Below are positions 1 through 12,900 of a stretch of 64,000 nucleotides of DNA, piece after piece. Each line of letters begins with the position of its first letter. Within the stretch, counting starts at the first letter, position 1. Below the pieces are notes generated by a model. It was not told where the DNA came from. It worked only from the letters and a program-made list of their open reading frames with translations, and made no database searches. This DNA is from Lates calcarifer (lineage: Eukaryota; Chordata; Actinopteri; Centropomidae). The stretch covers positions 22,683,504-22,747,503 of the forward strand of contig NC_066847.1 of NCBI RefSeq assembly GCF_001640805.2, written 5' to 3'. Position numbers and translations under genes: made by a program.

Positions 1-3000
1 TTATTGAAGAACCTGACTTTCTGAATGCTGTGTTAAATTGACTTATGACCTGGAATGTTTTTTTTTTTTTTTTTCCTGGTCAGATTACCAAAATGCTGTA
101 ACAGATTATGACTGTGGTAACTTGGTAGTAAATGCACTGTACTGTGTGTGTTAGAGCCACATTTTATCTAAAGGTCATCCGCAGTGCCATTATCTTTCTC
201 AGTCTTTAGCATCATGGCCAACTCTTCTACACATTTTCAGTGCACACACACACACACACACACACACACAGCGACTGGTTCAATCTAATTCTATCAAGGC
301 AGATGTCCAGTGGTGGACGGATCATTGCTGACATCTGTCCATCTCTTCCTGATCCCTCCTGATGTGAATGTATCTCTATCAGTTTGGATGAAGGAGAGAG
401 AGAGAGAGAGGGGGAGAGTGCAGGCTGTGCCAGGGTCGACGCAAAGCTCTTTAATAGGTTGTGTCCAAGTCAGAGAGGCTGTTTTTGCACTTAACTCCGA
501 CCATGTGACGGGAACAGCAATGTCACTGTGTCAAAGTAACTGCTAAATGTGCCCTCCGGTGCCTGACAAGTTGCTTTCCCTATTAACACTGCCCCACCCT
601 CCGCACTCGTTCACACATGCAGATGCACACACATACGCACAGACATAAACATACATAGTGCATTTCCAGATAGGGCAAACACACACTTATAACGCACTGG
701 GCTCACACAGTCGGGGCAGAAATGCACACACACATAAACTTAGCCCCATGTGCATCCAGTGGCGTGAAATGATATTCCATTTTGAGAAATCCGGATTAAA
801 ATGTATCAGGCCAAATGTGTTTTGACCTTGTTACTAGGGGATGGAAAACCACACACACACACATATATATATAGACACACACATACACACAGCAAGGTAA
901 GAAACAGAGTAAATGTTGTATTTTCTGTGACTGGGACTTGTAAATCTAAATTTTAACTTCATTTAAAGCAACATTAAGCACACCACATGTGGCACATCTA
1001 GTATACATTTGCACATATTTACCTGCATAACATTCGAGTAGACATGCTGAATGAATAAACTCACATCCACCGCAGAGATGTTGGGATTTCAAAGGGGTTT
1101 TAAAATCTTTCTTTTGGAATGCAATTCATTTGCAGCCAGCTCCTCGTTTTTTCGAGTCTGGCGAAAACACCAAAAGCTATGGCGTTGTGTTTTCTGTACA
1201 TGCGTGCGGGTACATGACACTATAGAACACCAAGAACAAGCCTCTTCACACCCACAGCTTCAGTACTTCTTCTGACTGCCTCTCCTCCACTGTTTCTTTG
1301 TCTGGTTTCTGTTCCTCCCTCTCTCCCCGTCAGAAATGTATTCATGTAATTAAGCTGCTAATACACCGTCAAAGAATTGTCTAATTCAGCAAGGAGGAAT
1401 TAAAGGAATCTGGCATGAGTCATTAGCCAGTCGAGATGTTCTGTTGAGCATTTTCAATAAGGGATCTGGAGAGCAATGAATCACTCATATGGTGTGAAGA
1501 CATTCGCTATAGTACATAGCTCTGTGCTCTATATTTGTATGGCTGCATATGCATGTGTGTGCGCGCGTAGTGTTAATTGCCATATGTGAGCATGAGAAAT
1601 TGTATGTGGGAGGGGGTAGAGAAAAACAATTCAATGCATGTAATCCATCTGAACAATCAACCAATGCAGTGAATTATTACCCATTGTAAACATTTAGATA
1701 CTCTGGGCAAGATACTTAATTGCAATCAATGTTTGTACTGTTGCAAGTACAAAGAGGAAAATCCCTAACTCACTCTGCAAGGGGAGGCATATGCAAACGC
1801 TCAATAGCTCATAAAGACAGAATGTAAGGGACAGGCAGGCAGGCTGTAAGAGAAACATTTCTGAGGGTATGACGGGAAAATGCCAGCCTTCGCTAAACAC
1901 CTAATAGCCTGAGCCAGAAGACGTTTCACTTCTCATTGACGCTCTCAAATTGGTCTCTTTTGATCCGCAGTGTGTGACACACATACAGTACCTGTTTGCA
2001 CCCACAGCTCAATAGGCTTTTCAAACACTTTGGTAAAAATGATGTACAGAGACACGTTATTGGCAAGCCAACATGCATTGTTCCCTGATCTTTTTTATTC
2101 TGCTCAGCCATCTATTAACACCTCTTTTTGGCCCAGATGGAGAATTGGAGAGAATGGTTGCACGTTTGAAAATGGGTTTTGTGGTGGTTCTTGAGAACCG
2201 CGACGGCCTGGAGCCGTGGAGAACTCACGTTCCTGATGAGCTCACTGTTTGGCGGCTTTAATTGTGCTGTTGTGTGACGGCAGGCAGGAGGGTGCAAAGG
2301 GAGGGTGGTGGTGGGTGTGGGGGGCGAGGGGCAGGGTTCAGTCCATGATGCAGCCCGAGATGAAGTGGATAATTGAGTGCGGAATAAACACAGCCAACAG
2401 CCTCGGAAGCCCCCCCTTTCAAAAAGAAAGAAAAACTAGAGAGAATGGAGCGAGAGGGAGAGGGGGAAGAGATGTGGAAAGAGAAAAGGGGTGAGAGAGA
2501 GAGAGAAAATCCCAGCTACCCTCTGGGGGGGGAAAGCTGCTATTGAAAAGCTATTAAACTTGCATTTAGCAGGATTGATTGGAAATGAAGAGGCCTATTA
2601 AAAGAGAGGGACAAGGGGACAATAGCGCGTCTCTGGCCACCGTATGTTGCCCTCCTTTCAGCGGCTTTCTTTGCCGGGGGGGGGGGGGTAACCCTGTCTG
2701 TTTAAGCGCTCCCACCAAGAGAAGTAGTTGGGGGGGGGGGCGCTTAGCACTGGCTGAATAGAACCCTCTTTATCTTCCTCTGCCCCCCTTCCCTTCCATT
2801 CTCCACTGAGCAACAAAGAAAGAGAGAAGGAGAATGAGGGAAGGGTTTTTTTTAAGTCCTCTTCCCAAGTCACACACAGACACCCCATTTCGAAAGCCAA
2901 CCAACTGCCTCTCTCCCTCTCTCCTCCTACCTTCCCCTACGGATTAGTTACCTCTGGAGTGTTGCCATCTTCCCCTGCCAGTAGGGTTTGTAATACTCAA

Positions 3001-3730
3001 TCTTTAGCATAGTGGCACAAACAGTTGGAACCGCGGATCCGTATTCACGCTGCGTTTCAGTGCGTGTATGAAGGCAGGCCAGCCAATCCGGTGAGACTGC
3101 GTGCCATACTTAAACACAGCAGCGGAACGGCGGCAGGTGTCTCCGCTGACTTTCAGCAGGCTCAAACGGATGGGTCCCCCGGGAACTTTAATGGAGTTTT
3201 GATTGTTTAACATCCATTTTTACAAAAAAGCACACTGAAAGAGTGGCAGATTTTTCTCCCCCAGAAGTATGCTTGCTTCATGTCAGCAAGCATACAACCA
3301 TATGGTCTTGGGAAAGAGTTAAATAAGTTATGAGGCGCAGCTGACTCTTCCTCTTAGAGGCTACATTTATGGGGAAGAAAATAATATTTTCACACATATC
3401 AGCCTTGTCAGTTCTCTCAGCGAATGCCATGAAAACAGTAGAGTGAGCAGACCAGTTCACGAGAGTCTGCTCTCTTTCATGCTTACTTTTTTCTCCACAT
3501 CCCTTACAGTGCAAGTTTCACTTTTCTCATGCTACATCTCTGCTGGCACTGCAGAAACGTACTGCCATTACACTCTCTGAAATGCCATTAGCCGTGTTCT
3601 GCCTACCTATATATTTCATAGCTATTTTGTGAATTTCAGTATGAATTGTCTATCTACCATCTTGGAAAATGTGAATTCTTAGAGATGTGATATTCAGTGT
3701 GCTTCTTTTTTCCCCTCTTCTCTCCCTCAG
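1..3730 (+). other. kirrel2: 3' part of kirrel2 intron 1
   Basis: No exon found. It holds a (CA)n at 243-270, a (GA)n near 391-410, shorter CA runs near 850-890, G-runs at 2680-2740, and an AT-rich unique stretch at 1330-1480. Open frames here are short and unlike known proteins. The acceptor of exon 2 ends the region. Confidence 0.6.
243..270. repeat. (CA)n microsatellite
   Basis: Uninterrupted CA dinucleotide run in kirrel2 intron 1. Confidence 0.95.
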
Positions 3731-3886
3731 CAGCCACCCAAGCAGCCTACTTCTCCCAGCAGCCCCAGGACCAAGTTGTTGTATCCGGCCAGTCAGTGAC
3801 TCTACCATGCGTCATTGTGGGCTACCGGGGAATGGTACAGTGGACCAAAGACGGCCTTGCACTGGGGGGAGAGAGAGACCTACCAG
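3731..3886 (+). CDS. kirrel2: kirrel2 exon 2: first half of Ig1
   Basis: Begins after a pyrimidine-rich acceptor and enters in phase 1; ends in phase 1 at gtatta. Encodes [10 protein letters not shown], the first Ig cysteine (TLPCVI) and [12 protein letters not shown]. The acceptor is a tandem cag-cag, so the exon may start at 3731 or 3734, both in frame. Confidence 0.9.
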
Positions 3887-6800
3887 GTATTATCACCGAC
3901 CTCTTATTTCTATCAGGCTGTCTCCCTCTCTCTCTTTTCTCCACTGCTTTCTGTGTGTTTATTGCTCTCTCTGTCTCTGTCTGTCTTACTACGATCAATG
4001 CCAGGTCTCATTAGAGACCAAGTCTCTCTCTGTCAACCGCTGAGGTTTTACACAAATGAATGGTAAGAGAACAATGTACTGCAGACAGGTCGGCCGCTGC
4101 TGCACACACCAAACTTTAATTTGTTGTTTAGCATTTTAAGGGTCTTGTAGGAAGGTGGATAATCAATTGGCTTTTGTCACGCACTGACATTTAAATGTGT
4201 GGCAGACCAGAGGGAAGGTGGAGAAGCTTCCTCTTGACCTTAGCCACCCCATCTTTATTGTGTCTGTGTTTAAAGGACAGGCTCCTCATGCAGCAGCCGT
4301 CTCACGTGTTGCATTTCCAGCCTCACGCTGCTCTGCTAACACTACGGCTCAATGCCTGGCACAGTGAGATGCTGCTTGCTTTCATTTGTGTCTTAAAGAG
4401 CCTTGCCACGTTTCCCTCGCCTTTGTTCGAGGCACAAGTCTGTTCATTTTATAGTCCTTTCATTATGTGTTTGTTGTTGGTTGGTTTGTTTGTCTCTGAC
4501 TCTATTCTCTGTGCTGGCTTCACGCAGGCTGGACGCGCTATTCCTTAATGGGCGACCCGCTATCAGGCGAGCACAGCTTGCTGATCGATTCGGCAGAGTT
4601 GGCGGATGATGCGGTGTATGAGTGTCAGGCTACACAGGCGGCACTGCGCTCCCACCGTGCCAAGCTCACTGTACTAGGTAAGATACACAGCTCATACATG
4701 ATCCTCACAGCAAGCCCTCGTGCCAAGGCCTGCAGGCTGGCAGTGCTTGGGAACAATTAGGGGAGTGTCTACATCACAAACTACAGGAGCATGTAGACAA
4801 ATATACAAACAACAAATGTCTAATATGCAAAAACTAATCACTTTCAAAGCACAACTTAACATAGACAAATAAAAAAATATGATATTCCAGTGATTTGCAA
4901 TTCATAGAATAATTTCTTATCACCACTCAAAGATAACCCAATCATAAATCTTGTTTCCTGGTAAAAAATCATGTCCTGAAAGCATAATTCAAACCAAGCG
5001 AGGCTCAGCCAAGAGATTGAGCTAGGGGAAAAAAAAAAAAAGGAAACCTCTGCTCTCAGTAGCGATAATCAAGACTGTGGACGTCTAGGATAATGTGATT
5101 GCTGCAGTCACAAATGACTTGCATAGTCGCTTGAAAGTCAGGGTCTGCATAGTTAGCACATTTTACAGTGAGCCACAACATTTGTCAACCGCAAGGCAGT
5201 TTGTACATTAACGTGATGTGAGTGATCTACTTCTTCACACAGACGTTCAGAGGTGGGGGGTTGGGGGGTGGAGGAAGAGGAGGAAGAGGGGGAGGAGGGG
5301 GAGGGCTAGGTCTTGTGGGAATTGGAATCGACAAAGCACTGCTGGCATCTGGTGGCATGCAAAGGAACATCACTCTATCAATTAGTCCTGTCATTCTGTC
5401 CATATTTTCACCCACAAGCAAGTATAATACAGGAGGAGAGGGAAAACTCAGAGGGAACACTTCACAACTTCCGCCAATTTATGCACGGATTTCGCCACAG
5501 AGACAGCCGTCCTTCAATCTATCTATTTGTTGCCATTAACCTGTGTTGAGTCTTAAGTTCATCGAGGCAAGGTGACGAACGGCACAGATCAGGTTGCCAT
5601 GGAAAGATGAGCAGCTCGACATCACAGGCGGAATGTAGCATCATTTCAAGTAAATGAGCTGATTCAGATGGCTCACCTCTGTTCATCAGCCCACCTTTGT
5701 GTGTCTACTGTCACTGTCAAAGCTGCACAGAGTGGCACAAAGCAGCACGGTCATCACATGCCCACACACAGCCGTAAAGATGTTTGTGCGGGGGCTGCTG
5801 AGAAAGTTGATAAAGCCGTCACTTCTACATGAAATGCACTCTGAAAGGCTTGAGGGTTAGGGAGGGGGTTCATGAACATTATTTGCATTTCATAAAGCAT
5901 TTTCATAAACATGAACATAATGAAATCCGGTGCGTGGCTTTCAGGAACCTGCGATTTATGTTTATGTGTGGACGTTAGGATGTTAAAGAGAGAAGTGGGC
6001 TTTTTCTGTACGTTTGTATGTGTGTGCATATGCCTGTATGTATGTGTGTGTGTGTGTGTGTGTGTGTAAATCAATGTGGCCAGATGAGACCAAAGCAATC
6101 CTGCACAGTCAAAGGAGTCAACGGCGGGAGTGCAGTCAGGGGAATCGGCATGGAAATTAAAATCACCTAGCACTCGGATTCCATTAGTGTCCGTGCCGCG
6201 GCAGCGGAAGGACCTCTGACAATTCAGATACACACAGTGAAATTGGTTCGGTGGAGGGAGTGAGAAAGGCCAGCACAAACCCCATGTTTACGCCTTCTCT
6301 TATTGGTTGGGGAGATAGACGCCTTCATCAGGGGTGGCACGCTTGGCTTGCCAGTGGTGCGTGCGAAACCATGCAAATAAATGAACAAATAAGCAATTCA
6401 GTTGAAACATCACTCTGCAACAGTAAGAGCAAATAGAGTAATAATGCTAGTCCCAAGAAAGGAAATAAATAAGGTTGAGTGTGTTTTTTTTCTCCAAATG
6501 ACAACTGTTCCTGGGTTTTTCTGCTCCCTTAAACTACACCTTGTTAAACAGACACATGGACATAGAAAGATATTGTCTGCCTCTTTTGCTGTTGTGCCAT
6601 ATAAATGCTGAGCTAAGAGCAACAACAAGCAAACCACAATATCAGTATGACTTCTTTGTGACTCTGGCCTGGAGCTGCAGTTAGTTTTTTTTTTCTTGTT
6701 TTGAGTGGTATGTTTGTTCTGCTTTACAGTTCCTCCTTCAGACCCTGTGGTGGAGGGCGGCCCCATTGTACGTCTTAAGGCCCACACACCGCACAACCTC

Positions 6801-9800
6801 ACCTGCAAAGCCTCAGGAGCCAAACCTGCTGCTGAGATCACCTGGTACAGAGACGGAGAGGTCATGGAAACTGCAATTTATTCCAAGGTACAGTGAGAAC
6901 AGATCTTTGCCCGGAATTATCATTCAATCACTAACACCCACACAATGTTACAAAATGTAACAGCAGGCAGAATAAATACAAAGCAATTCAAAACAGAAAT
7001 ATTTTCTCTTAGGGTAAAATACACCCTCTCTTTTTCTTCCATTCCTCCTCCTCTATTTTTTCTCATCTTTCTTCTGTGGCCTCTCACACGTTTTTTTTCC
7101 CTCTATCACCAACCTTCTCTCACAAGATTTGTTCGCTCACTCTCTGCAGTCCCCCTCCCATTTTCACTCATGTCTGACCCCCTCCCCACCCCCGCCTACC
7201 CCTTCCTCACTCGCTAACCCCCCAGCCCCCCCTTGCTCGCTAATGCAGCGACACTACAGCATAACTGGAGCATGCCAAAGCTCAGACAGGCATGAGTGTT
7301 TCATACAGTAGAGTTTCTGCAGAGAAGAAATCACCCACAACAATGCAGAAACACAATGGGGATGTGCCGGAGCGTAAACCAGCCACGGCTGGGAAAGTGA
7401 CACATTTTTCATGCTCCCTGACCACGCTAAACGACGCTAAACGCCACATTTAAGGAGGCGAGAGCCCGCAGTGAGAAGGGAGGGAAGAGGATTGGATGGG
7501 GGAGGGGGTGGGGGACGGAGGAGAGGAGAGGAAAAGAAAGAAAGGATATGGGGTTAACTGGTGAGATAGTTTCATGAAAAACAAGAGAGAATTTCCAACT
7601 TTGAGAAGTGAGACCAGGGATATATGCTTTGTCTGAGTGAGGGGTGGTGACAGGGAGTGACGTGATTTGATCTAGCATAAAAATGCTTTTTGTGTGTCTG
7701 GCTGAGGAAGTGAAAGGCCTGGTCCATTGATTTGGCTGTCCAGGGAAAAGGCTCAGCTTGTCCTTGCTCTTTTCCAAAGATATGTGACACTTCTTCCTCA
7801 CTGTCACCACCCAAAAAAAAAAAAAAAACAGACACACAGGCACCTTGGCCATCACAGTTTTTTTTCCTTGTGCGCGTGTGTGTGAAGAAGAGAGGGAGAA
7901 AGTGAGAGAGCAGTGAGCCATATCCTCAGAATCTACACCTTTCCTCACTTAGGCGTATTGATTTCTGTGAGCAGTAAATAGATTTAAAAGATGATGACAA
8001 ACAAGGAGAGCTGACGGGGAACACTCTCAGAAATGTGGGAACAGCACAATATCCCCTGCTGCATCATAAAATATATGATTTAACTGCCATGCCAAAGAAC
8101 AGGATGGCAATTTTAATGCCTCACACATGAAAAAATAAGACCCGCAGTGTCACAGAGATACTCCTAAGTGGTGCGATCGCAAATGGCAAGTGACTTGCTT
8201 GTGCGACACTGAGCTGATTTTCAGTTCTCCTCGACCGTAACAGAGTCTCTTTTTAAAAGCATAGTCTGAAAACTGTTGCTTGGACTCCCAGCAGCATCTA
8301 ACAGTTACTCTGCATCGTTGCCCAACTCTACAGACACTGATGGAGGATGGGAAGAGGGAGGCGGCTGTCAGTATGCTTCCAATTGTACCGGAGGACAGCG
8401 ACTCTGGACGCACCTACACCTGCAGGGTTCTTAATCCAGCTGCCCCCGCTGGACGACAGACATCGGTCACTATCAACGTCCAGCGTGAGTGTCCTGGCAA
8501 CAGCTTGCCATACAAAAACAACCATTGCAGCATTGTAGTAGTGTGCATGCTATGCGCTGTAATCTGTAAAGCACATTTAAATCTGTTGCACAAGTTCTAT
8601 GTCATTTACTTGTGTCAGTAACATGAGGGTTTTCCTACTCACAGACCCTCCTTCAGTGACACTATCAGTCCAGCCTCAAACTGTGACCGAGGGAGCCAAG
8701 GTTCTCTTCATCTGCTCTGCTTCGGCTAATCCTGAGATCACTGGATACAGGTATCCATCCTTTGCTTTAATCTCAACTGTTCACCTTGATTGTACCCTGC
8801 AGTCTTTTAACTATATCAAAATATGATAGGCGTAGAGGAGTAGAGAAAACAGTAAGCATGGGCCGCTTTATTGGCAGCGCTTGATTGTGATTGGCACACG
8901 CCATGAATCCGGCTAATAGCCACTTTGACACGCATGGCTAAGTACCTTCCCTGAACTAATGCGGCTGTATAATGCGATTATTCGTCTGTCCCAGGTGGTC
9001 AAAAGGAGGAGTTCCCATCTCTGAGGCAAACGGGGACAGCCTTGAGGTGACGGTGGACTACTCCTACTTCACGGACCCCGTCTCCTGCGAGGTGTCCAAC
9101 TCCGTGGGCAGCACCAATGTCAGCACCCTGGTCGATGTCCAATGTGAGTTTAACTTGAGGCAAACATTGTATACAGTGCGGCAGCTAAGCTGGGTATATT
9201 TTGAGATTTTCTAGAGGTATATGTTATTTTAAAAGCAGTCTCTTATTGATTGCATCTGGCTGTGTGTGTTGTTTTCACCCTAGTTGGGCCCAGACTGCTG
9301 TCGGAGCCAAAGCCAATGACAGTGGATATAGGGATGGATGCATCATTTACTTGCGCATGGACTGGAAACCCTCCTCTGACCCTGGCCTGGACCAAGCAGG
9401 GCTCTAGCGTGGTAAGGCAACAAGCGCTAGTCAACACTTTATCATGGCAGTAAAGCTTCAACACCATCCCTCAACGCCACCCCTCCAGAGAGAAACATTC
9501 ACACATGGCCTTGAGGCATGAATCCTTCATACCACACCCCCACCCCACACACATACATTCTTTTTCAGGCTGTATCTTCAACAGCTACTCTCACCAAGTT
9601 CCCTAAGGGCTGAAGCCTCTGGCAGAAAACTGTCTGTCCACTGACAGATTCATTCAGCTTCATCAAAGCGCATGACATGCTGTCATAACTCCATCTCAAT
9701 CAATCGATCAATCAATCAAATCAAGTCAACAAGTGAGCCAAGGTGTGGTTCAAACTAAATGAGTTACAACATGTCCAGAAACTTTTAGAGCAGCATCTCT

Positions 9801-9934
9801 GCCTCTCAGACATTAAAAAAAAAAGGCCCCGGCTGCACTTGAGTATCCATTTCCTCAAAGTCAATTTCGTAGGTGGAACAAATGGGACATTTCCACCTTC
9901 ATTTTACATCATCCTGGTAAAAGTCTTTCACCGT

Positions 9935-9980
<46 letters not shown>

Positions 9981-12900
9981 CATCAGTGGGGACATCCCAT
10001 AGGAGCTTCTCTCCTGGCAACTAATATAATTTCTGAGGCGATGTTGGAGAACAACCCCCCCCCCCTCCGCTCCCCTGCCCTCCTCCTCCTCCTCCTCCTC
10101 CTCCTCCTCCCCCCTGGTAAAGAATACTTTGGGATGGCGTAAGTGGGCGCTGTCATCTCAAAGAGTGAATGCTTTCAGCCCCTCTAAGGGGAAACACGCA
10201 GACATTTTTCTAATCCACCCACCACCACTGTCCCTCACACAGCCACAAGTAATGGATTAATTGGGTTACTCTGTAAGTGTGTTGAAATAAAAAAAATAAA
10301 AAAATGGAGGGAGGGAGGGAGGGAGGGAGGGAGGAGGGGTAAATGGATTAATCACAGCTTGATGGAATGACAGGATCAATGAGCTAAGGAGTGAGTGAGT
10401 GTAGCAGCTCCAAAAGGGCTAGGGCCCACTCACACCATAGTACGCTCCGTTCTGTCCCCACTGCTTAATTACAACAATCTCCCCAGCAGCACGGTCACTC
10501 AGCGGTGGCTGGAGTGCTTAATGCTGTGATTAAAGCTCTTCACAATGAAATTAAACTCAAACCACCAGCGTTTGTTACAATGGTCAGCCCACCTCTGCGC
10601 TGCCTCCACAAAGAGTGGGCCTCTGATAAAGGGTCCCGCAGTCTCCTTTTGTCTGCCTCTTCTTACCACTGCCTCGCTCTTTCTCGCTCGTTCTCTCTCT
10701 AACACACCTCTCACTTGTCTCTCTGGATCTCCCACTAGGTGCTTAGCAATGGTAACACCTTGCAGCTGAAGGCTGTTACCCAGGAAGATGCTGGGACGTA
10801 CACCTGCAAGGCCATTGTACCCCGGATTGGAGTCGCAGAAAGAGATGTCACTCTTACTGTAAATGGTGAGTGACTTCTTTTCAGATGTTGCTTCAGTGTT
10901 TGAAGCGATCTGTTGAATAAGACTGGTTTTGATCTGTATTTCAAGATATCCTTTTTCTTTTTTTCATTTCTCCTCTCTGCTCTCTTTGTCTTTCTTTTTG
11001 TCTTTTCCTCACATCAGGCCCACCTATCATCACAGCGGATGCCACACAGCATGCCATCAAGCACTCCAAGGGCAAGCTGGAGTGCCGGGTGGGAAGCAGT
11101 CCCCCGCCTGATAAGATTGTAAGTCAGCTTCTTATTTGTGTTGTGCGTCATTCGCTTATGTTTGGGAGCTTGCACGTTCCTCCTACCCACACCCGCAACA
11201 GAGCAATCACTGAATGTGGCTTTACCCCTGACCTCACCTTCACACCTTTGCACCAGCACATCTCCACCTCACACGCCAGCAAATACATTCACACACATAT
11301 TCACAACTGTAATTGCACACACATTGACTAGAGAGATGTGGGGGGGGGGCTGTGGGAGACCGGCTTTCCTGCAGGTTTCAGCCGAACCACATTCAATTAG
11401 CGGCCCAAGAGGCATCACTCGGCTGACACTGTTGAACTGCTGAACATACGCTGGGCTGAGAGAGGATAATTAGGGTGTGAGGAGGAGTGAGAGACAGGTG
11501 CCCCGCTGGCCCCTGCGCTAGAGACGGCAGAGAGGAGCCTTATTTCATAGTGCAGCTACCTAACCCTCCTTAGGCCTCACCTGCAGGGCAGACGTGGGAG
11601 GCAGCTTAAACATGAGCCTGTGAGCCGTGTCAGCCGAGGAGCGCCTTAGAGGTCGGCAGAGGGAGAGCAGAACAGAGAGAGAAACTGGTGTTCAGTCAGC
11701 GGCGGGCGGGGATCTAAGGATAAACAGCCGCGCGGGAACTCCGCTTTGCTCGCCAGTGAGGAATCCTTCACAGAAAAGTGACTTACTACCCTGTTGTCTG
11801 TCCTCTTGCTCCTCTCCACAGGTGTGGACCTTTGGAGACATGAGCCTATCCTCCGGCTCCTCCGGTCGTTACTCAGTGCAGACAGTTACCAGCGACCATG
11901 GAGTCCTGTCTTCTCTGGTGCTATCTGAGACTCTGGCGCAGGATTTCCAGCTGCGCTACAACTGCACCGCCTGGAACCGTTTTGGCACTGGCACCGCCCT
12001 GGTCACACTGAAGGAGCAAGGTATATGCCAGAGCCCTGTATAGAAGTTAGAGTGATAGGCTCAATCCTTTGCCCGTGAAGAAGGGGGCCAGATTAGGTGA
12101 AAGCAGTGCTCCTGTTTTATGCTTATCTTAATTATACTCCTCCAATCGATATGATTTAATCAGCAGATGGTTCCTTTAATGAATATGTTTGCCCCATAAC
12201 ATAGATATTGATTGGGGACAAAAGTCAATTAGAGGAAGCCACATGTGTTCTGCGGTTGGACTCATATTCTCTATCACTGTCTCAGAGCCAAGTTCAGCAT
12301 CTCAGGCTGCAGCCTCTTCAAGTGATCTCAAAATTAGGCAGTAGTACTACTACACTGATGCTAGTGGAAGCCTTTGTTGCAGCAGACACCAAAAATAAGG
12401 TCCTCACCATTAATTTACATCAACGTAGCAGAGTGGGGTCTCCAGAGAAATGGGCAGCAGTATCTCCTGGAATCTCTAATTAGATTACTGTCTATTGCTT
12501 CACTGCATGTCAGGCCTTGTTACCCTTCTTTCAGAGAGATTAGAGACAATAGCCAGGCCGTGGGATACTGGATCGCACCACAACGAACATACGCTAGCCG
12601 TGAGCAGGCCGTGGCTCACTGCAGATGAATTTATATAGGAGCTGGCGTTTCTGGGATTAGCAAGACAAATGGATGGATCTGTTTCTTTCTTTTGCTCTGA
12701 TCTGCATGTTCTTGACACTGACACTCATTCTCACTCTCATTTCATCCCTCCCCTTCTCCTGACTATCCACCCCCACCCCCTACTCCACATTTTTCTTCTA
12801 TTATTTGTATTACAGAAGCCTTGCCTATGTTGATAATTGTTGGTGGAGCAGTAGGTGGAGGCTGTGTCCTGCTTATCTGCGTCATCACCCTGGTCTCCCT

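Larger units (their letters stand above)
4678..8333 (+). other. kirrel2: kirrel2 introns 3 and 4 (flanking exon 4)
   Basis: Intron 3 (4678-6729) holds a G-rich tract at 5252-5310, a (TG)n at 6041-6067 and an octamer-like ATTTGCAT at 5881. Intron 4 (6888-8333) holds a pyrimidine-rich stretch at 7030-7220, a purine-rich stretch at 7460-7550 and a poly-A run near 7813-7829. No further exon is supported. Confidence 0.6.
9412..10738 (+). other. kirrel2: kirrel2 intron 8, microsatellite-rich
   Basis: Contains (CA)n at 9936-9978, (TCC)n at about 10078-10110 and (GGGA)n at about 10307-10334. It is followed by a unique, non-repetitive stretch at 10480-10620 before the exon 9 acceptor. Confidence 0.7.

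Noticed and set aside
5754..6278. 174-codon minus-strand frame
   Set aside because: It runs through the (TG)n microsatellite (His-Thr repeats) and has no protein-like pattern.
7427..7948. 173-codon minus-strand frame in kirrel2 intron 4
   Set aside because: Low-complexity Ser/Leu/Pro and poly-Phe from a poly-A run; no splice or domain support.
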